Assembly: GCF_039537005.1 (NCBI RefSeq)
Contig: NZ_BAAAZR010000001.1
Coordinates: forward strand, 124,001-188,000
Direction of reading: 5' to 3'
Length of the DNA: 64,000 nucleotides
Origin: Sphaerisporangium flaviroseum
GTDB lineage: Bacteria; Actinomycetota; Actinomycetes; Streptosporangiales; Streptosporangiaceae
Numbering within the stretch: position 1 is the first letter of the stretch; every line of letters begins with the position of its first letter. A program made the position numbers and the translations under genes. The notes beneath the pieces were generated by a model. It did no database searches, was not told the DNA's origin, and saw only the letters and a program-made list of their open reading frames with translations. This document shows positions 44,748 through 53,630 of the stretch, piece after piece.

Positions 44748-45530
44748 TCAGCTGGTGTTGCGGTTGTAGATCAGGCGGAGCCCGATGAGCGTGAGCCACG
44801 GCTCGTGCACGTCGATGGATCGGGCCTCGTCGACCACCAGCGAGGCCAGCGAGCCGGTGGCCACGACGGTCACGTCGTCCGGGTCGGCGGCGAGCTCGGG
44901 CGCCATCCGCTCGACGATGCCGTCCACCTGGCCGGCGAAGCCGTAGATGATGCCGGCCTGGAGCGCCTCGACGGTGTTCTTGGCGATCACCGACCGCGGC
45001 CGTACGAGCTCGACCTTGTGGAGCTGGGCGCCGGCGGCGGCCAGCGCGTCGACCGAGATCTCGATGCCCGGCGCCGTCACCGCGCCGACGTACTCGCCCT
45101 TGGCGGAGACCGCGTCGAACGACGTGGCCGTGCCGAAGTCGACGATCACACACGGACCGCCGTACAGGGTGATGGCGGCCAGCGCGTTGACGATGCGGTC
45201 GCTGCCGACCTCCTTGGGATTGTCCATGCGCACCGGCACTCCGGTGCGCACGCCCGGCTCCACGATGACGGCGGTGACGTCGCCGTAGTAGCGCCGGCAC
45301 ATCTCGCGCATTTCGTTGAGCACGGAGGGGACGGTCGAGCAGATGGCGATGCCGCTGATGTCGGCCCCCTTGAGCAGAGGGCTCTGGCCGAGCAGCCCCT
45401 GGAGGACGACCGCGATCTCGTCGGCGGTGCGCCGCGCGTCGGTGGCGAGACGCCAGTGCTCGATGACCTCCTCGCCTTCGAACAGGCCGAGCACCGTATG
45501 AGTGTTGCCGACGTCGATCGTTAGCAGCAT
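44748..45530 (-). CDS. coaX: Type III pantothenate kinase
   Basis: A 260-residue CoaX: LLTIDVGNTHTVLGLF is the phosphate-binding loop, SDRIVNALAAI and VIVDFGTATSFDAVS hold the catalytic and binding residues. It phosphorylates pantothenate, the first step in CoA synthesis, and needs a monovalent cation. The ATG at 45528-45530 overlaps the stop of the NadB-NadC frame by 1 nt (TGATG), so it is translationally coupled. panC is in the same gene set, so the run combines NAD and CoA precursor steps. Confidence 0.96.
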   Translation of the reverse strand: MLLTIDVGNTHTVLGLFEGEEVIEHWRLATDARRTADEIAVVLQGLLGQSPLLKGADISGIAICSTVPSVLNEMREMCRRYYGDVTAVIVEPGVRTGVPVRMDNPKEVGSDRIVNALAAITLYGGPCVIVDFGTATSFDAVSAKGEYVGAVTAPGIEISVDALAAAGAQLHKVELVRPRSVIAKNTVEALQAGIIYGFAGQVDGIVERMAPELAADPDDVTVVATGSLASLVVDEARSIDVHEPWLTLIGLRLIYNRNTS

Positions 45531-48079
45531 CAAGCCCCCCGAAGGTCCAGAGCGATGTCGAGAGCGGGCGCCGAGTGGGTCAGCGCTCCCACAGCTAGGT
45601 AGTCAACACCGGTTTCGGCCACCTCACGCGCCGATCGCAGGGCGAGTCCGCCACTGGACTCAAGGCGCGCCCTGCCGTCGACCAGGCGCACGGCGCGGGC
45701 GAGCTGCTCCACGCTGAAGTTGTCCAGCAGGATCTCCTCCGCCCCCTCCGCGAGCACCGGCTCTATCTGGTCGATGCGGTCGACCTCCACCTCGATCGGC
45801 AGACCGGGGTAGGACCGTCGCACCGCGCGGAACGCCTCGGCGACCCCACCGGCCGCCACCACGTGATTGTCCTTGATCAAGGCCGCGTCGGAAAGCGACA
45901 TCCGGTGATTGACGCCTCCGCCGCACCGCACCGCGTACTTCTCCAGGGCGCGAAGGCCCGGGAGGGTCTTGCGGCTGTCCCGGATGCGCGCCCCGGTGCC
46001 CGCCACCGCCTGGACCCAGTGGTCGGTCAGGGTGGCGATGCCGGACAGGTGCGTGAGCAGGTTCAGCGCCGTGCGCTCGGCCGTCAGCAGGTCGCGGGCC
46101 GGCCCGGTGACCGTCAGCAGCACGTCGCCGCGCGCCACCCGCTCGCCGTCCTTCGCGTGGCGCTCGGCGGTCAGGCGGCCCTGTGAGGAGTAGGAGAAGA
46201 CCGCTTCGGCGACCGAGAGCCCGGCCACCACGCCGTCGGCCCGTGCCACCACGTCACCGGCGGCCGCCTGGTCGGCCGGGACCGTGGCGAGCGTCGTCAC
46301 GTCGCCCTCCTCCGCGAGGTCCTCGCCGAGCGCGGCGCCGATCAGGGCCATGACCGCCGCCGGGTCGAGGCCCGCCGCCACCAGATCGACCTCGACCTGG
46401 TGCGGAAGCAAGGTGGTGCGATCCTCGTCGTGCTGCCGGTAGGTCATGGACAGTCCCTCCTCGGCCAGGGTCACATCGAGGTGCCCCAGCCACCAGGCAT
46501 CATTTCGTTCTGGAAAGTCCTCGCGCCAGTGTGATCCGCGCGTCTCCTCCCGCGCCCGCGCCGCCGCGACGAGTGCGGTCGCCACGGTGAGCAGGTTCGT
46601 GGTCTCCCAGGCCTCCGTGCACGGCTCGACGGCCACCGGGGTCCAACGGGCGTCGAGCAGGCTCTGGCCGACCTCGGAAAGGCTCCGCCCGCTGCGCAGC
46701 ACGCCCGCGCCGGCGCTCATCCGGGCCTGGACGCGCGGCCGTGCCCGGGGGTCCACCAGCCCGGCCACGCGGCCGTCGTCGACCGGCTCGCCCGGCGCGA
46801 GCCGTACGGAGGCGAGGTCGGCCGCGATGCGCTCGGCGAACACGAGCCCTTCGAGCAGGGAGTTGGACGCGAGGCGGTTCGCCCCGTGCACGCCCGTGCA
46901 GGCGACCTCACCGCAGGCGTACAGGCCGGCGACGCTCGTACGGCCCTGGAGGTCGGTGTGGACCCCGCCGCTGGCGTAGTGGGCGGCGGGGGCCACGGGG
47001 ATCGGCTCGCGCACCGGGTCGATCCCGTGCTCCAGGCAGATCGCGTGGATCGTGGGGAACCGGGAGCGCCACCTCTTCTCGCCGAAGTGCCGGGCGTCGA
47101 GGTAGACGTGCGCGGCGCCGGTCTCCAGCATCCGCCGCATGATCGCCTTGGCCACCACGTCGCGGGGGGCGAGCTCCGCGAGATCGTGCACGCCGGTCAT
47201 GAACCGTTCACCCGCGCCGTCCACCAGGAGCGCGCCCTCGCCACGCACGGCCTCGGAGATGAGCGGCTGCTGGCCGGTGGATCCTTCCCCGAGCCACAGG
47301 ACGGTCGGGTGGAACTGGACGAACTCCAGATCCCGCACGACGGCACCGGCTCGCAGTGCCAGTGCCACCCCGTCACCCGTGGACACCACGGGATTGGTCG
47401 TGGCCTCGTACACCTGCCCCATGCCCCCGGTGGCGAGCACGACGGCGCCCGCCCGCACGGCGCCGACGCCGTCCCTCGCGCCCTCGCCCATCACGTGCAG
47501 CGTGATCCCGCAGGCGGCCCCGGAGGCGTCCTTGAGCAGGTCGAGCACCAGCGCGTGCTCGATGACCTCGATGCGGCCGCCGGTGGACGCGCTCGCCGCC
47601 ACCGCCTCGACCAGGGCGCGCTGGACCTCGGCCCCCGTCGCGTCCCCGCCCGCGTGGACGATGCGGTCGCGGCAGTGCCCTCCCTCGCGGGTGAGCTGGA
47701 GCTCGCCGCCCGGCTCGCGGTCGAAGCGGGCGCCGTGGTCCATGAGAAGGCGCAACGCGGCCGGACCCTCGGTCACCAAGGCCCGCACGGCCCGGACGTC
47801 ACACAGGCCGACTCCGGCGACGAGCGTGTCACTCAGATGCTCGGCCGGGGAGTCGGCCGGATCGAGCACCGCGGCGATCCCGCCCTGAGCCCAGCGTGTG
47901 GAGCCGGACGAGAGCACGTCCTTGGTCACGACCAGCACACGGGCGCCGGGAGCCAGCTCGGCGTATCGGAGCGCCACGGTGAGCCCGGCGATGCCGGATC
48001 CGACGACGACGACGTCGGCCTGGACGCTCCAACCGGGCTCCGGCGCGGCCAGCCGCCGTGGAATGGGCGGGTGGGTCAT
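45530..48079 (-). CDS. nadB-nadC: L-aspartate oxidase / nicotinate-nucleotide pyrophosphorylase fusion frame (NadB-NadC)
   Basis: A single 849-residue open frame. Residues 1-~566 are L-aspartate oxidase (VVVVGSGIAGLTVALRYA, TRWAQGGIAAV, EFVQFHPTVLW, the Arg in VFAERIAADL and ANRLASNSLLEGLVFAER region). From ~567 to 849 it is quinolinate phosphoribosyltransferase (GEDLAEEGDVTTLATVPAD, RDSRKTLPGLRALEKYAV, IKDNHVVAAGG). No stop separates them. At the join a GTG (46379-46381) preceded by GAGG 7 nt upstream would give a 283-residue NadC of normal size, so internal initiation may also occur. NadA is not in the window. ATG 48077-48079 has GGGGAG upstream. Confidence 0.93.
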   Translation of the reverse strand: MTHPPIPRRLAAPEPGWSVQADVVVVGSGIAGLTVALRYAELAPGARVLVVTKDVLSSGSTRWAQGGIAAVLDPADSPAEHLSDTLVAGVGLCDVRAVRALVTEGPAALRLLMDHGARFDREPGGELQLTREGGHCRDRIVHAGGDATGAEVQRALVEAVAASASTGGRIEVIEHALVLDLLKDASGAACGITLHVMGEGARDGVGAVRAGAVVLATGGMGQVYEATTNPVVSTGDGVALALRAGAVVRDLEFVQFHPTVLWLGEGSTGQQPLISEAVRGEGALLVDGAGERFMTGVHDLAELAPRDVVAKAIMRRMLETGAAHVYLDARHFGEKRWRSRFPTIHAICLEHGIDPVREPIPVAPAAHYASGGVHTDLQGRTSVAGLYACGEVACTGVHGANRLASNSLLEGLVFAERIAADLASVRLAPGEPVDDGRVAGLVDPRARPRVQARMSAGAGVLRSGRSLSEVGQSLLDARWTPVAVEPCTEAWETTNLLTVATALVAAARAREETRGSHWREDFPERNDAWWLGHLDVTLAEEGLSMTYRQHDEDRTTLLPHQVEVDLVAAGLDPAAVMALIGAALGEDLAEEGDVTTLATVPADQAAAGDVVARADGVVAGLSVAEAVFSYSSQGRLTAERHAKDGERVARGDVLLTVTGPARDLLTAERTALNLLTHLSGIATLTDHWVQAVAGTGARIRDSRKTLPGLRALEKYAVRCGGGVNHRMSLSDAALIKDNHVVAAGGVAEAFRAVRRSYPGLPIEVEVDRIDQIEPVLAEGAEEILLDNFSVEQLARAVRLVDGRARLESSGGLALRSAREVAETGVDYLAVGALTHSAPALDIALDLRGA

Positions 48080-48177
48080 GGGTCGCTCCCCTCATTTCGT
48101 CACTATGACGATAGGGCATGACCGGACGGCGCCGAGCCCGGGGTAGGGGGATGCGCGGCCCGGCTGCTGAAGGCGTG

Positions 48178-49056
48178 CTACAGGGCGAGCGTCAGGACCA
48201 CGTTGTCGATCAACCGGGTGGAGCCCACCTTGGCGGCGACCGCGAGGACGGCTTCGCCCTGGTGATGGTCGGTCACGGCGGTGAAGGTCGCGGGGTCCAC
48301 CAGGCTCAGGTAGTCGAGGACCAGCGGCGGATCGGCCGCGGCGGCCTCGTCGAGTACGGCGTGCGCCGCGTGCAGGATGTCCTTGGGGCGGCTCTTCCGC
48401 GCGCCCTCGCGGAGCGCCTCCGACAGCGCCAGAGCGGTGACCCGGTCGGCGGCCGACAGATAGCGGTTCCGGCTGGAGAGCGCCAGCCCGTCCGGCTCGC
48501 GGACCGTGGGCGCGCCGGCGATCGTGATCGGGAGGTTGAGGTCGGCGACCATGCGGCGGATCAGCGCGAGCTGCTGGGCGTCCTTCTGGCCGAAGACGGC
48601 GACATCCGGCTGGACCAGGTTGAACAGCTTCAGCACGACGGTCAGCACGCCGTCGAAGTGGCCGGGCCGGAACGCGCCCTCGACGACCGTGCCCATCTGC
48701 CCCGAGGTGACGCCGACCTGGCGGTCGGGAAGGTACATCTCGTCGGCCGCGGGGGCGAAGACCATGCTCACGCCCTCGGCCGAGCACACCTCGAGGTCGG
48801 CGTCGAAGGTGCGGGGGTAGCGGGAGAAGTCCTCGCCCGGGCCGAACTGCAGCGGGTTGACGAAGATGCTGACCGCCACATGATCGGAGTGCTCCCTGCC
48901 GAGGCGGATCAGCGAGCGATGCCCTTCGTGCAGGGCGCCCATGGTCGGGACCAGGGCCAGGCTGCGCCCCGGCGACCCGGCGTACCCGCCGCCGATGCCG
49001 AGCGCCGCGCGTGCCGCGAGCAGCTCCGGCCGGTCTCCGGCGACGATCACGTCCAC
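48178..49056 (-). CDS. panC: Pantothenate synthetase
   Basis: A 292-residue enzyme that joins pantoate and beta-alanine. PTMGALHEGHRSLI holds the HxGH-type nucleotide motif, and SIFVNPLQFGPGEDFSRYPR, FGQKDAQQLALIRRM and SSRNRYLS (KMSKS-like) are typical. Start is GTG 49054-49056 with GGAGGG 5 nt upstream. It overlaps the DUF2520 gene by 10 nt and precedes the NadB-NadC frame by 98 nt. panD is not seen beside it. Confidence 0.96.
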   Translation of the reverse strand: MDVIVAGDRPELLAARAALGIGGGYAGSPGRSLALVPTMGALHEGHRSLIRLGREHSDHVAVSIFVNPLQFGPGEDFSRYPRTFDADLEVCSAEGVSMVFAPAADEMYLPDRQVGVTSGQMGTVVEGAFRPGHFDGVLTVVLKLFNLVQPDVAVFGQKDAQQLALIRRMVADLNLPITIAGAPTVREPDGLALSSRNRYLSAADRVTALALSEALREGARKSRPKDILHAAHAVLDEAAAADPPLVLDYLSLVDPATFTAVTDHHQGEAVLAVAAKVGSTRLIDNVVLTLAL

Positions 49057-49937
49057 GAGTTCCCTCCAAGGGCGTCGAGCAGGCGTTCGGCCGCCTCGGG
49101 TTTGAGCAGCCCGGCGGCCAGCGCCCGGTCGGCGGTGAGCCGGGCGAGGGCGACGTAGGCGTCCGCCGCCTCTGGCGCGGCCAGGATGAGCGCGTCCACA
49201 TGCTTGCGTACGGTGCCCGCGTCGCCGCGCACGACGGGCCCGGTCAGCCCGGCGAGGCCGAGCCGCAACGCGTTGTCGAGGGCCGCGCCGAGCAGCGGCC
49301 CCAGCATGCGCCCCGGATGCTCCACGCCGATCTTCTTGAGCAGCTCCTGCGACTCGGCGATCAGGGTGACCATGTGGTTGGCCGCGCCGGCGAGGGCGGC
49401 GTGGTACAGCGCGCGGTCCTCGTCGGCGATCCAGGCCGGCTCGCCGCCCATCTCGATGACCAGGGCTTCTGCCACCGGCCGGAGCGGCTCGGGCGCGGTG
49501 ACGCCGAACGCGCAGCCCACGATGCGGCGCAGGTCGTCGTCCCTGCCCGTGAAGGTCATCACCGGATGGATCGCGAACGGCAGCGCGCCGACCGCCGTGG
49601 CGGGCTCCAGCACCCCCAGCCCGTACGCGCCGCTGGTGTGCACGAGCATCTTGCCCCGCAGGTCCACTCCGGCGGCGGCGAGCCCGGATACCAGGCCGGG
49701 GAGCACGTCGTCGGGCACGGTGAGCAGGACCAGGTCCGCCCGGCGGATCACGTCGTCGGGCTGGGAGATGCCCACGCCGAGGCGCTGCCCGGCCCGGTCG
49801 CGCGAGGCGTCGGAGACCCCCGCGGCGGCCACCACGCTGTGCCCTGCCTGCGCGAGTGCCGCGCCGAGGACCGAGCCCACTCGTCCGGCTCCGAGGACCC
49901 CGACGGCGAGACGCCCCGGACGGTCGCTTGTCTCCAT
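49047..49937 (-). CDS. DUF2520 Rossmann-fold protein
   Basis: A 296-residue protein: an N-terminal NAD(P)-binding Rossmann domain (LAVGVLGAGRVGSVLGAALAQAG) followed by the DUF2520 domain (HPVMTFTG, ALYHAALAGAANHMVTLI). It resembles ketopantoate reductase-like dehydrogenases in layout, and its tight link to panC suggests a role in pantothenate synthesis, possibly as an alternative ketopantoate reductase; that is inference. I prefer the ATG at 49935-49937 with AGGA 5 nt upstream over the GTG at 49950-49952. Confidence 0.88.
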   Translation of the reverse strand: METSDRPGRLAVGVLGAGRVGSVLGAALAQAGHSVVAAAGVSDASRDRAGQRLGVGISQPDDVIRRADLVLLTVPDDVLPGLVSGLAAAGVDLRGKMLVHTSGAYGLGVLEPATAVGALPFAIHPVMTFTGRDDDLRRIVGCAFGVTAPEPLRPVAEALVIEMGGEPAWIADEDRALYHAALAGAANHMVTLIAESQELLKKIGVEHPGRMLGPLLGAALDNALRLGLAGLTGPVVRGDAGTVRKHVDALILAAPEAADAYVALARLTADRALAAGLLKPEAAERLLDALGGNSWT

Positions 49938-50187
49938 CACGTTCCTGTTCACAACTCGACGAGCCGAGCCCAGTTGACCAGCGTAACGGTCAGGACTCGG
50001 CGGCCCGTCGTCCGACTCCGCCGACGGGCTTGGCGCCTTCGCGACAACCAGTGGATCACAGCAAGACGCTATTTATGCCGCAATATACGTTGAAATAGGG
50101 ACATGCTGGACGACTGCGCGCTGTTTGACAGTGGAGGGTCAGCACGACGGTCATGGGCGATGACCATCCTTGATAGCGTCCAGTCCC

Positions 50188-51153
50188 GTGTGGGTCACGT
50201 GGCGGGAGGCCATGGAGCGAGCACTCTATGGCGAGAACGGCTTCTACCTCCGGGAGCGTCCATCCGGCCACTTCCGCACCTCGGTCGGCGCTTCGCCCGC
50301 CTTCGCCCGTGCGGTGCTCCGCCTGCTGGGCACGGTCGACGACGCGCTGGGCCATCCCCCCGAGATCGACCTCGTGGACGTCGGCTCGGGCGACGGCCTG
50401 CTGGTCACCCAGGTGCTCCGCACGGCGGAGCCTGAGTTGGTGGAGCGGTTGCGCGTCTCGGCCGTCGACCTCTCGCCTCCGCCTCACGACCTCGACAAGG
50501 AGATCGCCTGGGTCGGCGTCCCGCCCGACGAGATCACCGGGCTGGTCATCGCCAACGAGTGGCTGGACAACGTGCCCCTCGACGTGGCCGAGCAGACACC
50601 GGGAGGTCCGCGGCTGGTGCTCGTCGACCTGGAGACGGGCGAGGAGCGGCTCGGCGACCCACCGGGCGAGGAGGATTCGGCGTGGCTGGAGCGCTGGTGG
50701 CCACTGGGCTCGGCGGGCATGCGAGCGGAGATCGGCCGGCCGCGCGACGAGGCCTGGACCTCGGTCGTCACACGGCTGGCGCGAGGGCTGGCGGTGGCCG
50801 TGGATTATGCACACCCTGTGGATAACCGCCCGCCCTTCGGCACCCTGACCGGCTACCGGGACGGTGCCTGCGTGGTTCCCATACCCGATGGTTCCTGCGA
50901 TATCACCGCACATGTGGCGCTCGACGCGTGCGCGGAGGCGGGCGAGCGCGCCGGGGCGATATCCACAACGTTGACGACGCAACGACTTGCGCTGCGGGAA
51001 CTGGGCGTCACCGGTGCCCGGCCCCCGTTGAGCCGCGCAAGCATCGATCCCGGGGGGTATCTGCGCGCGCTCGCCCAGGCGTCACAGGAGGCCGAGCTGA
51101 TCGATCCGGCGGGGCTCGGCGGCTTCGGCTGGCTCAGCCAGCGGAAGGGCTGA
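50188..51153 (+). CDS. MidA/NDUFAF7-like SAM-dependent methyltransferase
   Basis: A 321-residue protein of the SAM-MT MidA family (PF02636 type). It begins WVTWREAMERALYGENGFYLR, has a SAM-binding motif DLVDVGSGDGLLVTQVL, and the family signature IANEWLDNVPLDV. Mitochondrial NDUFAF7 methylates an Arg of the 49-kDa (NuoD-type) complex I subunit. A NuoD-like gene lies 3.9 kb away at 55014. Start GTG 50188 is chosen on the conserved Trp near the N-terminus; a TTG at 50170 is possible. Three 30-bp repeats follow 16 nt after its stop. Confidence 0.82.
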   Translation: MWVTWREAMERALYGENGFYLRERPSGHFRTSVGASPAFARAVLRLLGTVDDALGHPPEIDLVDVGSGDGLLVTQVLRTAEPELVERLRVSAVDLSPPPHDLDKEIAWVGVPPDEITGLVIANEWLDNVPLDVAEQTPGGPRLVLVDLETGEERLGDPPGEEDSAWLERWWPLGSAGMRAEIGRPRDEAWTSVVTRLARGLAVAVDYAHPVDNRPPFGTLTGYRDGACVVPIPDGSCDITAHVALDACAEAGERAGAISTTLTTQRLALRELGVTGARPPLSRASIDPGGYLRALAQASQEAELIDPAGLGGFGWLSQRKG

Positions 51154-51168
51154 CCCTCCCTCGGGGGT

Positions 51169-51258
51169 CGGCCGGTGACAGCGTCAGGCCATCCCGCTCG
51201 GCCGGTGACAGCGTCAGGCCATCCCGCTCGGCCGATGGCGGCGTCAGGCCATCCCACT
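51169..51258. repeat. Tandem repeat, three 30-bp copies
   Basis: Units starting at 51169, 51199 and 51229 begin CGGCCGGTGACAGCGTCAGG or a close variant; the third has a few changes. They fill the space between the methyltransferase stop and the P450 stop, with no spacers, so this is not a CRISPR. Confidence 0.9.
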
Positions 51259-51286
51259 CGGCGGGGAGTGCGCTGAAGGCCTGGAA

Positions 51287-52489
51287 TCAGCCGGTGGAGA
51301 CCTTGAGGGACTCAAGGCCCCTGATGACGTAGTTGGGCTTCCACGCGGGCTCTTCGGTGAGCTCCAGCTTGGGCGCCGCCTTCAGCAGCGCTCCGAACGA
51401 CTCGATGAGCTCCACGCGGGCCAGCGGAGCGCCCAGGCAGAAGTGGATTCCCGCACCGAAAGAGATGTGCGGGTTCTCCCTCCTGCTCAGGTCCAGCCGG
51501 TCGGGCTCCGCGAAGACCTCCGGGTCCCGGTTCGCCGAGCCGAACAGCAAGGCGACCTCGACGCCCTTCGGGATGTCCACCCCGCCGATGGTGATGTCCT
51601 CCAGCACCCAGCGCTCGAACATCTGCAGCGGGGTGTCCCAGCGCATCAGCTCCTCGACCGCGGACGGCAGCAGCGAGAGGTCACCGCGCAGCCGCTCCAG
51701 CTCGCCGGGGTTGCGGAACAGCGACCACCAGCCGTTGCCCGTGACGTTCACGGTGGCCTCGTGACCGGCGTTGAGCAACAGCACGCACGTGCCGATCAGC
51801 TCGTCCTCGGTGAGCCGGTCCCCGTCGTCCACCACCTGGGCCATCGCGCTGATCAGGTCGTTCCCCGGGTTCTTCCTGCGCTCGGCGGCCAGCGCGCGCA
51901 GGTACTCCGCGAACTCCGACGCGGCGCGGGCCGCCGTGTGCTGGGCCTCGATCGAAGGGTTGAGCTCGTACATGCCGCAGATGTCGGCCGACCAGGGCCG
52001 CAGCAGGTGCCGGTCCGCCTCCGGCACGCCGAGCATCTCGGCGATGACCGTCACCGGCAGCGGCTCGGCCACCTCGGCCAGCAGGTCGCCGCCCCCGCGC
52101 TCGACGAAGCCGTCCACCAGCTCACCGGCGATCCGCCGCACACCGGGACGGAGTTCCTCCACCATGCGCGGCGTGAACGCCTTGGAGACCAGCCGCCGCA
52201 GCCGGGTGTGGACCGGCGGCTCCACGTCGAGCATGCCCGCGCGTATCACCCTCCAGAACGGCTCCTGGAAGTCCGGCTCCGCCTCGCGGCCGAAGTCCTC
52301 GTGCGAGGCCACGTGCAGGTAGGAGCGGCCGAGCCGGCGATCCCGCAGCGCCGCGTTGACGTCCCCGTGCCTGGCCACGAGCCACTGGCCGGTCGGCTCG
52401 AAGAAGCTGACCGGCTCGGTCTCGCGAAGTTCTCGGTAGGCGTCGTACGGGTGGGCAACGAAGTCGGGATTCCACGGATCAAAATGCAC
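51287..52489 (-). CDS. Cytochrome P450
   Basis: A 400-residue bacterial class I P450. The I-helix oxygen-binding stretch is LNAGHEATVN, the ExxR motif is EELMRW, and the haem loop is FGAGIHFCLGAPLAR with the Cys ligand. DVEPPVHTRLRRLVSKAFTP is a typical N-terminal signature. The substrate is unknown; no ferredoxin gene is next to it. Start is GTG 52487-52489, 33 nt from the terC stop, so it may be cotranscribed behind terC. Confidence 0.95.
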   Translation of the reverse strand: MHFDPWNPDFVAHPYDAYRELRETEPVSFFEPTGQWLVARHGDVNAALRDRRLGRSYLHVASHEDFGREAEPDFQEPFWRVIRAGMLDVEPPVHTRLRRLVSKAFTPRMVEELRPGVRRIAGELVDGFVERGGGDLLAEVAEPLPVTVIAEMLGVPEADRHLLRPWSADICGMYELNPSIEAQHTAARAASEFAEYLRALAAERRKNPGNDLISAMAQVVDDGDRLTEDELIGTCVLLLNAGHEATVNVTGNGWWSLFRNPGELERLRGDLSLLPSAVEELMRWDTPLQMFERWVLEDITIGGVDIPKGVEVALLFGSANRDPEVFAEPDRLDLSRRENPHISFGAGIHFCLGAPLARVELIESFGALLKAAPKLELTEEPAWKPNYVIRGLESLKVSTG

Positions 52490-52522
52490 AAAGTCATCGT
52501 AAATGGGATTGCACGCCCCGGC

Positions 52523-53299
52523 TCACTGGGTGGTGGTGCTTCCGGTCTCGGGAGCCTCCTCGTAGCGCTCCCGCAGGTCCACGGGCCGCTGGCGGCCGGC
52601 CTTCCTTCGGGCGCGGATGTTCAGCAGTTCCACCCCCAGCGAGAACGCCATGGCGAAGTAGATGTAGCCCTTGGAGATGTGCTGCTCGAAGCCCTCGGCG
52701 ATGAGCACGACACCGATCAGCAGCAGGAAGGACAGGGCCAGCATCTTGATGCTGGGGTATCTCTCGACGAACGCGCTGATGGGCCCGGCCGCGAAGAGCA
52801 TGACGATGACCGAGACGATCACCGCGGCCACCATGACCCCGAGTTCGTCCACCATCCCGACGGCCGTGATGACCGAGTCGAGCGAGAAGACGATGTCGAG
52901 CACCATGATCTGCAGGATCACCGCGGTGAAGGAGGCGGCGACCTTCGAGCTGGAATGACCCGGTGCGCCCTCCAGGCTGTCGCCGATCTCGAAGGCGCTC
53001 TTGCCCAGGAGGAACAGCCCGCCCAGGATCAGGATCAGATCTCGGCCCGAGATCCCCTGACCGAAAACCTGGAACAACGGCTCCGTCAGCCGTACGACCC
53101 AGGACAGGGCGAGCAGCAAGGCGAGGCGGCTGATGAGCGCCAGCCCCAGACCCACCTTGCGGGCGCGGTCGCGCTGCTCGGGGGGAAGCTTCCCCGCGAG
53201 GATCGAGATGAAGATGATGTTGTCGATCCCCAGCACGATCTCGAGAGCGACCAGGGTGAAGAACCCGATCCAGATCTCCGGGTTGGCCACCCAGTCCAT
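52523..53299 (-). CDS. TerC-family membrane protein
   Basis: A 258-residue protein with about seven membrane helices. The family motif ALEIVLGIDNIIFISIL and its counterpart VLDIVFSLDSVITAVG carry the paired Asp residues thought to bind metal. TerC proteins are linked to manganese export and tellurite resistance. The last ~30 residues are a charged cytoplasmic tail. GAGGAGA lies upstream of the ATG at 53297-53299. I found no yybP-ykoY-like leader upstream. Confidence 0.92.
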   Translation of the reverse strand: MDWVANPEIWIGFFTLVALEIVLGIDNIIFISILAGKLPPEQRDRARKVGLGLALISRLALLLALSWVVRLTEPLFQVFGQGISGRDLILILGGLFLLGKSAFEIGDSLEGAPGHSSSKVAASFTAVILQIMVLDIVFSLDSVITAVGMVDELGVMVAAVIVSVIVMLFAAGPISAFVERYPSIKMLALSFLLLIGVVLIAEGFEQHISKGYIYFAMAFSLGVELLNIRARRKAGRQRPVDLRERYEEAPETGSTTTQ

Positions 53300-53463
53300 A
53301 GTGTCTCCTCAAGCTAGGGGTTCGCCCAGGTCGCGGCATCGCGGGCATCGGTCGGTCCTCTGTCAACGGACGACGCGCCCGCAAAGTTCGCGAAGAACTC
53401 AGACCCCTACGACTCCCCTGTTGAAGTTGCGGAGACGAGGGTGCTTCGGGTTATAGTCCCCGT

Positions 53464-53580
53464 AGGTCATGAGTGCCAGCGCCAAGCCCCGGCTCGCTGG
53501 CCGGCAACCCTCGCGCTCGCGGCGGGGTGCCCCGGGTGAGGACCAGGTCCGGCACGAGGTGTGCCGGGCAAGCGCGGGCT
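53464..53580 (+). ncRNA. SAM-IV riboswitch
   Basis: The leader matches the SAM-IV class of actinomycetes: GGTCATGAGTGCCAGCGCCA, AGCCCCGGCTCGCTGGCCGG, CAACCCTC, GGGGTGCCCCGGGTGAGGACC, and the distal GGGCAAGCGCGG (one block shortened). It lies 50 nt upstream of the class V aminotransferase start. SAM binding would be expected to repress the gene; the link to methionine or cysteine metabolism follows. Confidence 0.88.
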
Positions 53581-53630
53581 CCGTCATACCAACGCCATGA
53601 CCGGGGTCCCATGACCCTAGGAGGCCGGCG

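Noticed and set aside
51169..51258. Possible CRISPR (three 30-bp repeats)
   Set aside because: The units are contiguous with no spacers, the third has drifted, and no cas gene is near. It is a plain tandem repeat.
53300..53463. Manganese (yybP-ykoY) riboswitch upstream of terC
   Set aside because: The conserved yybP-ykoY blocks are not present on the terC strand; the structured RNA here is the SAM-IV element on the other strand.
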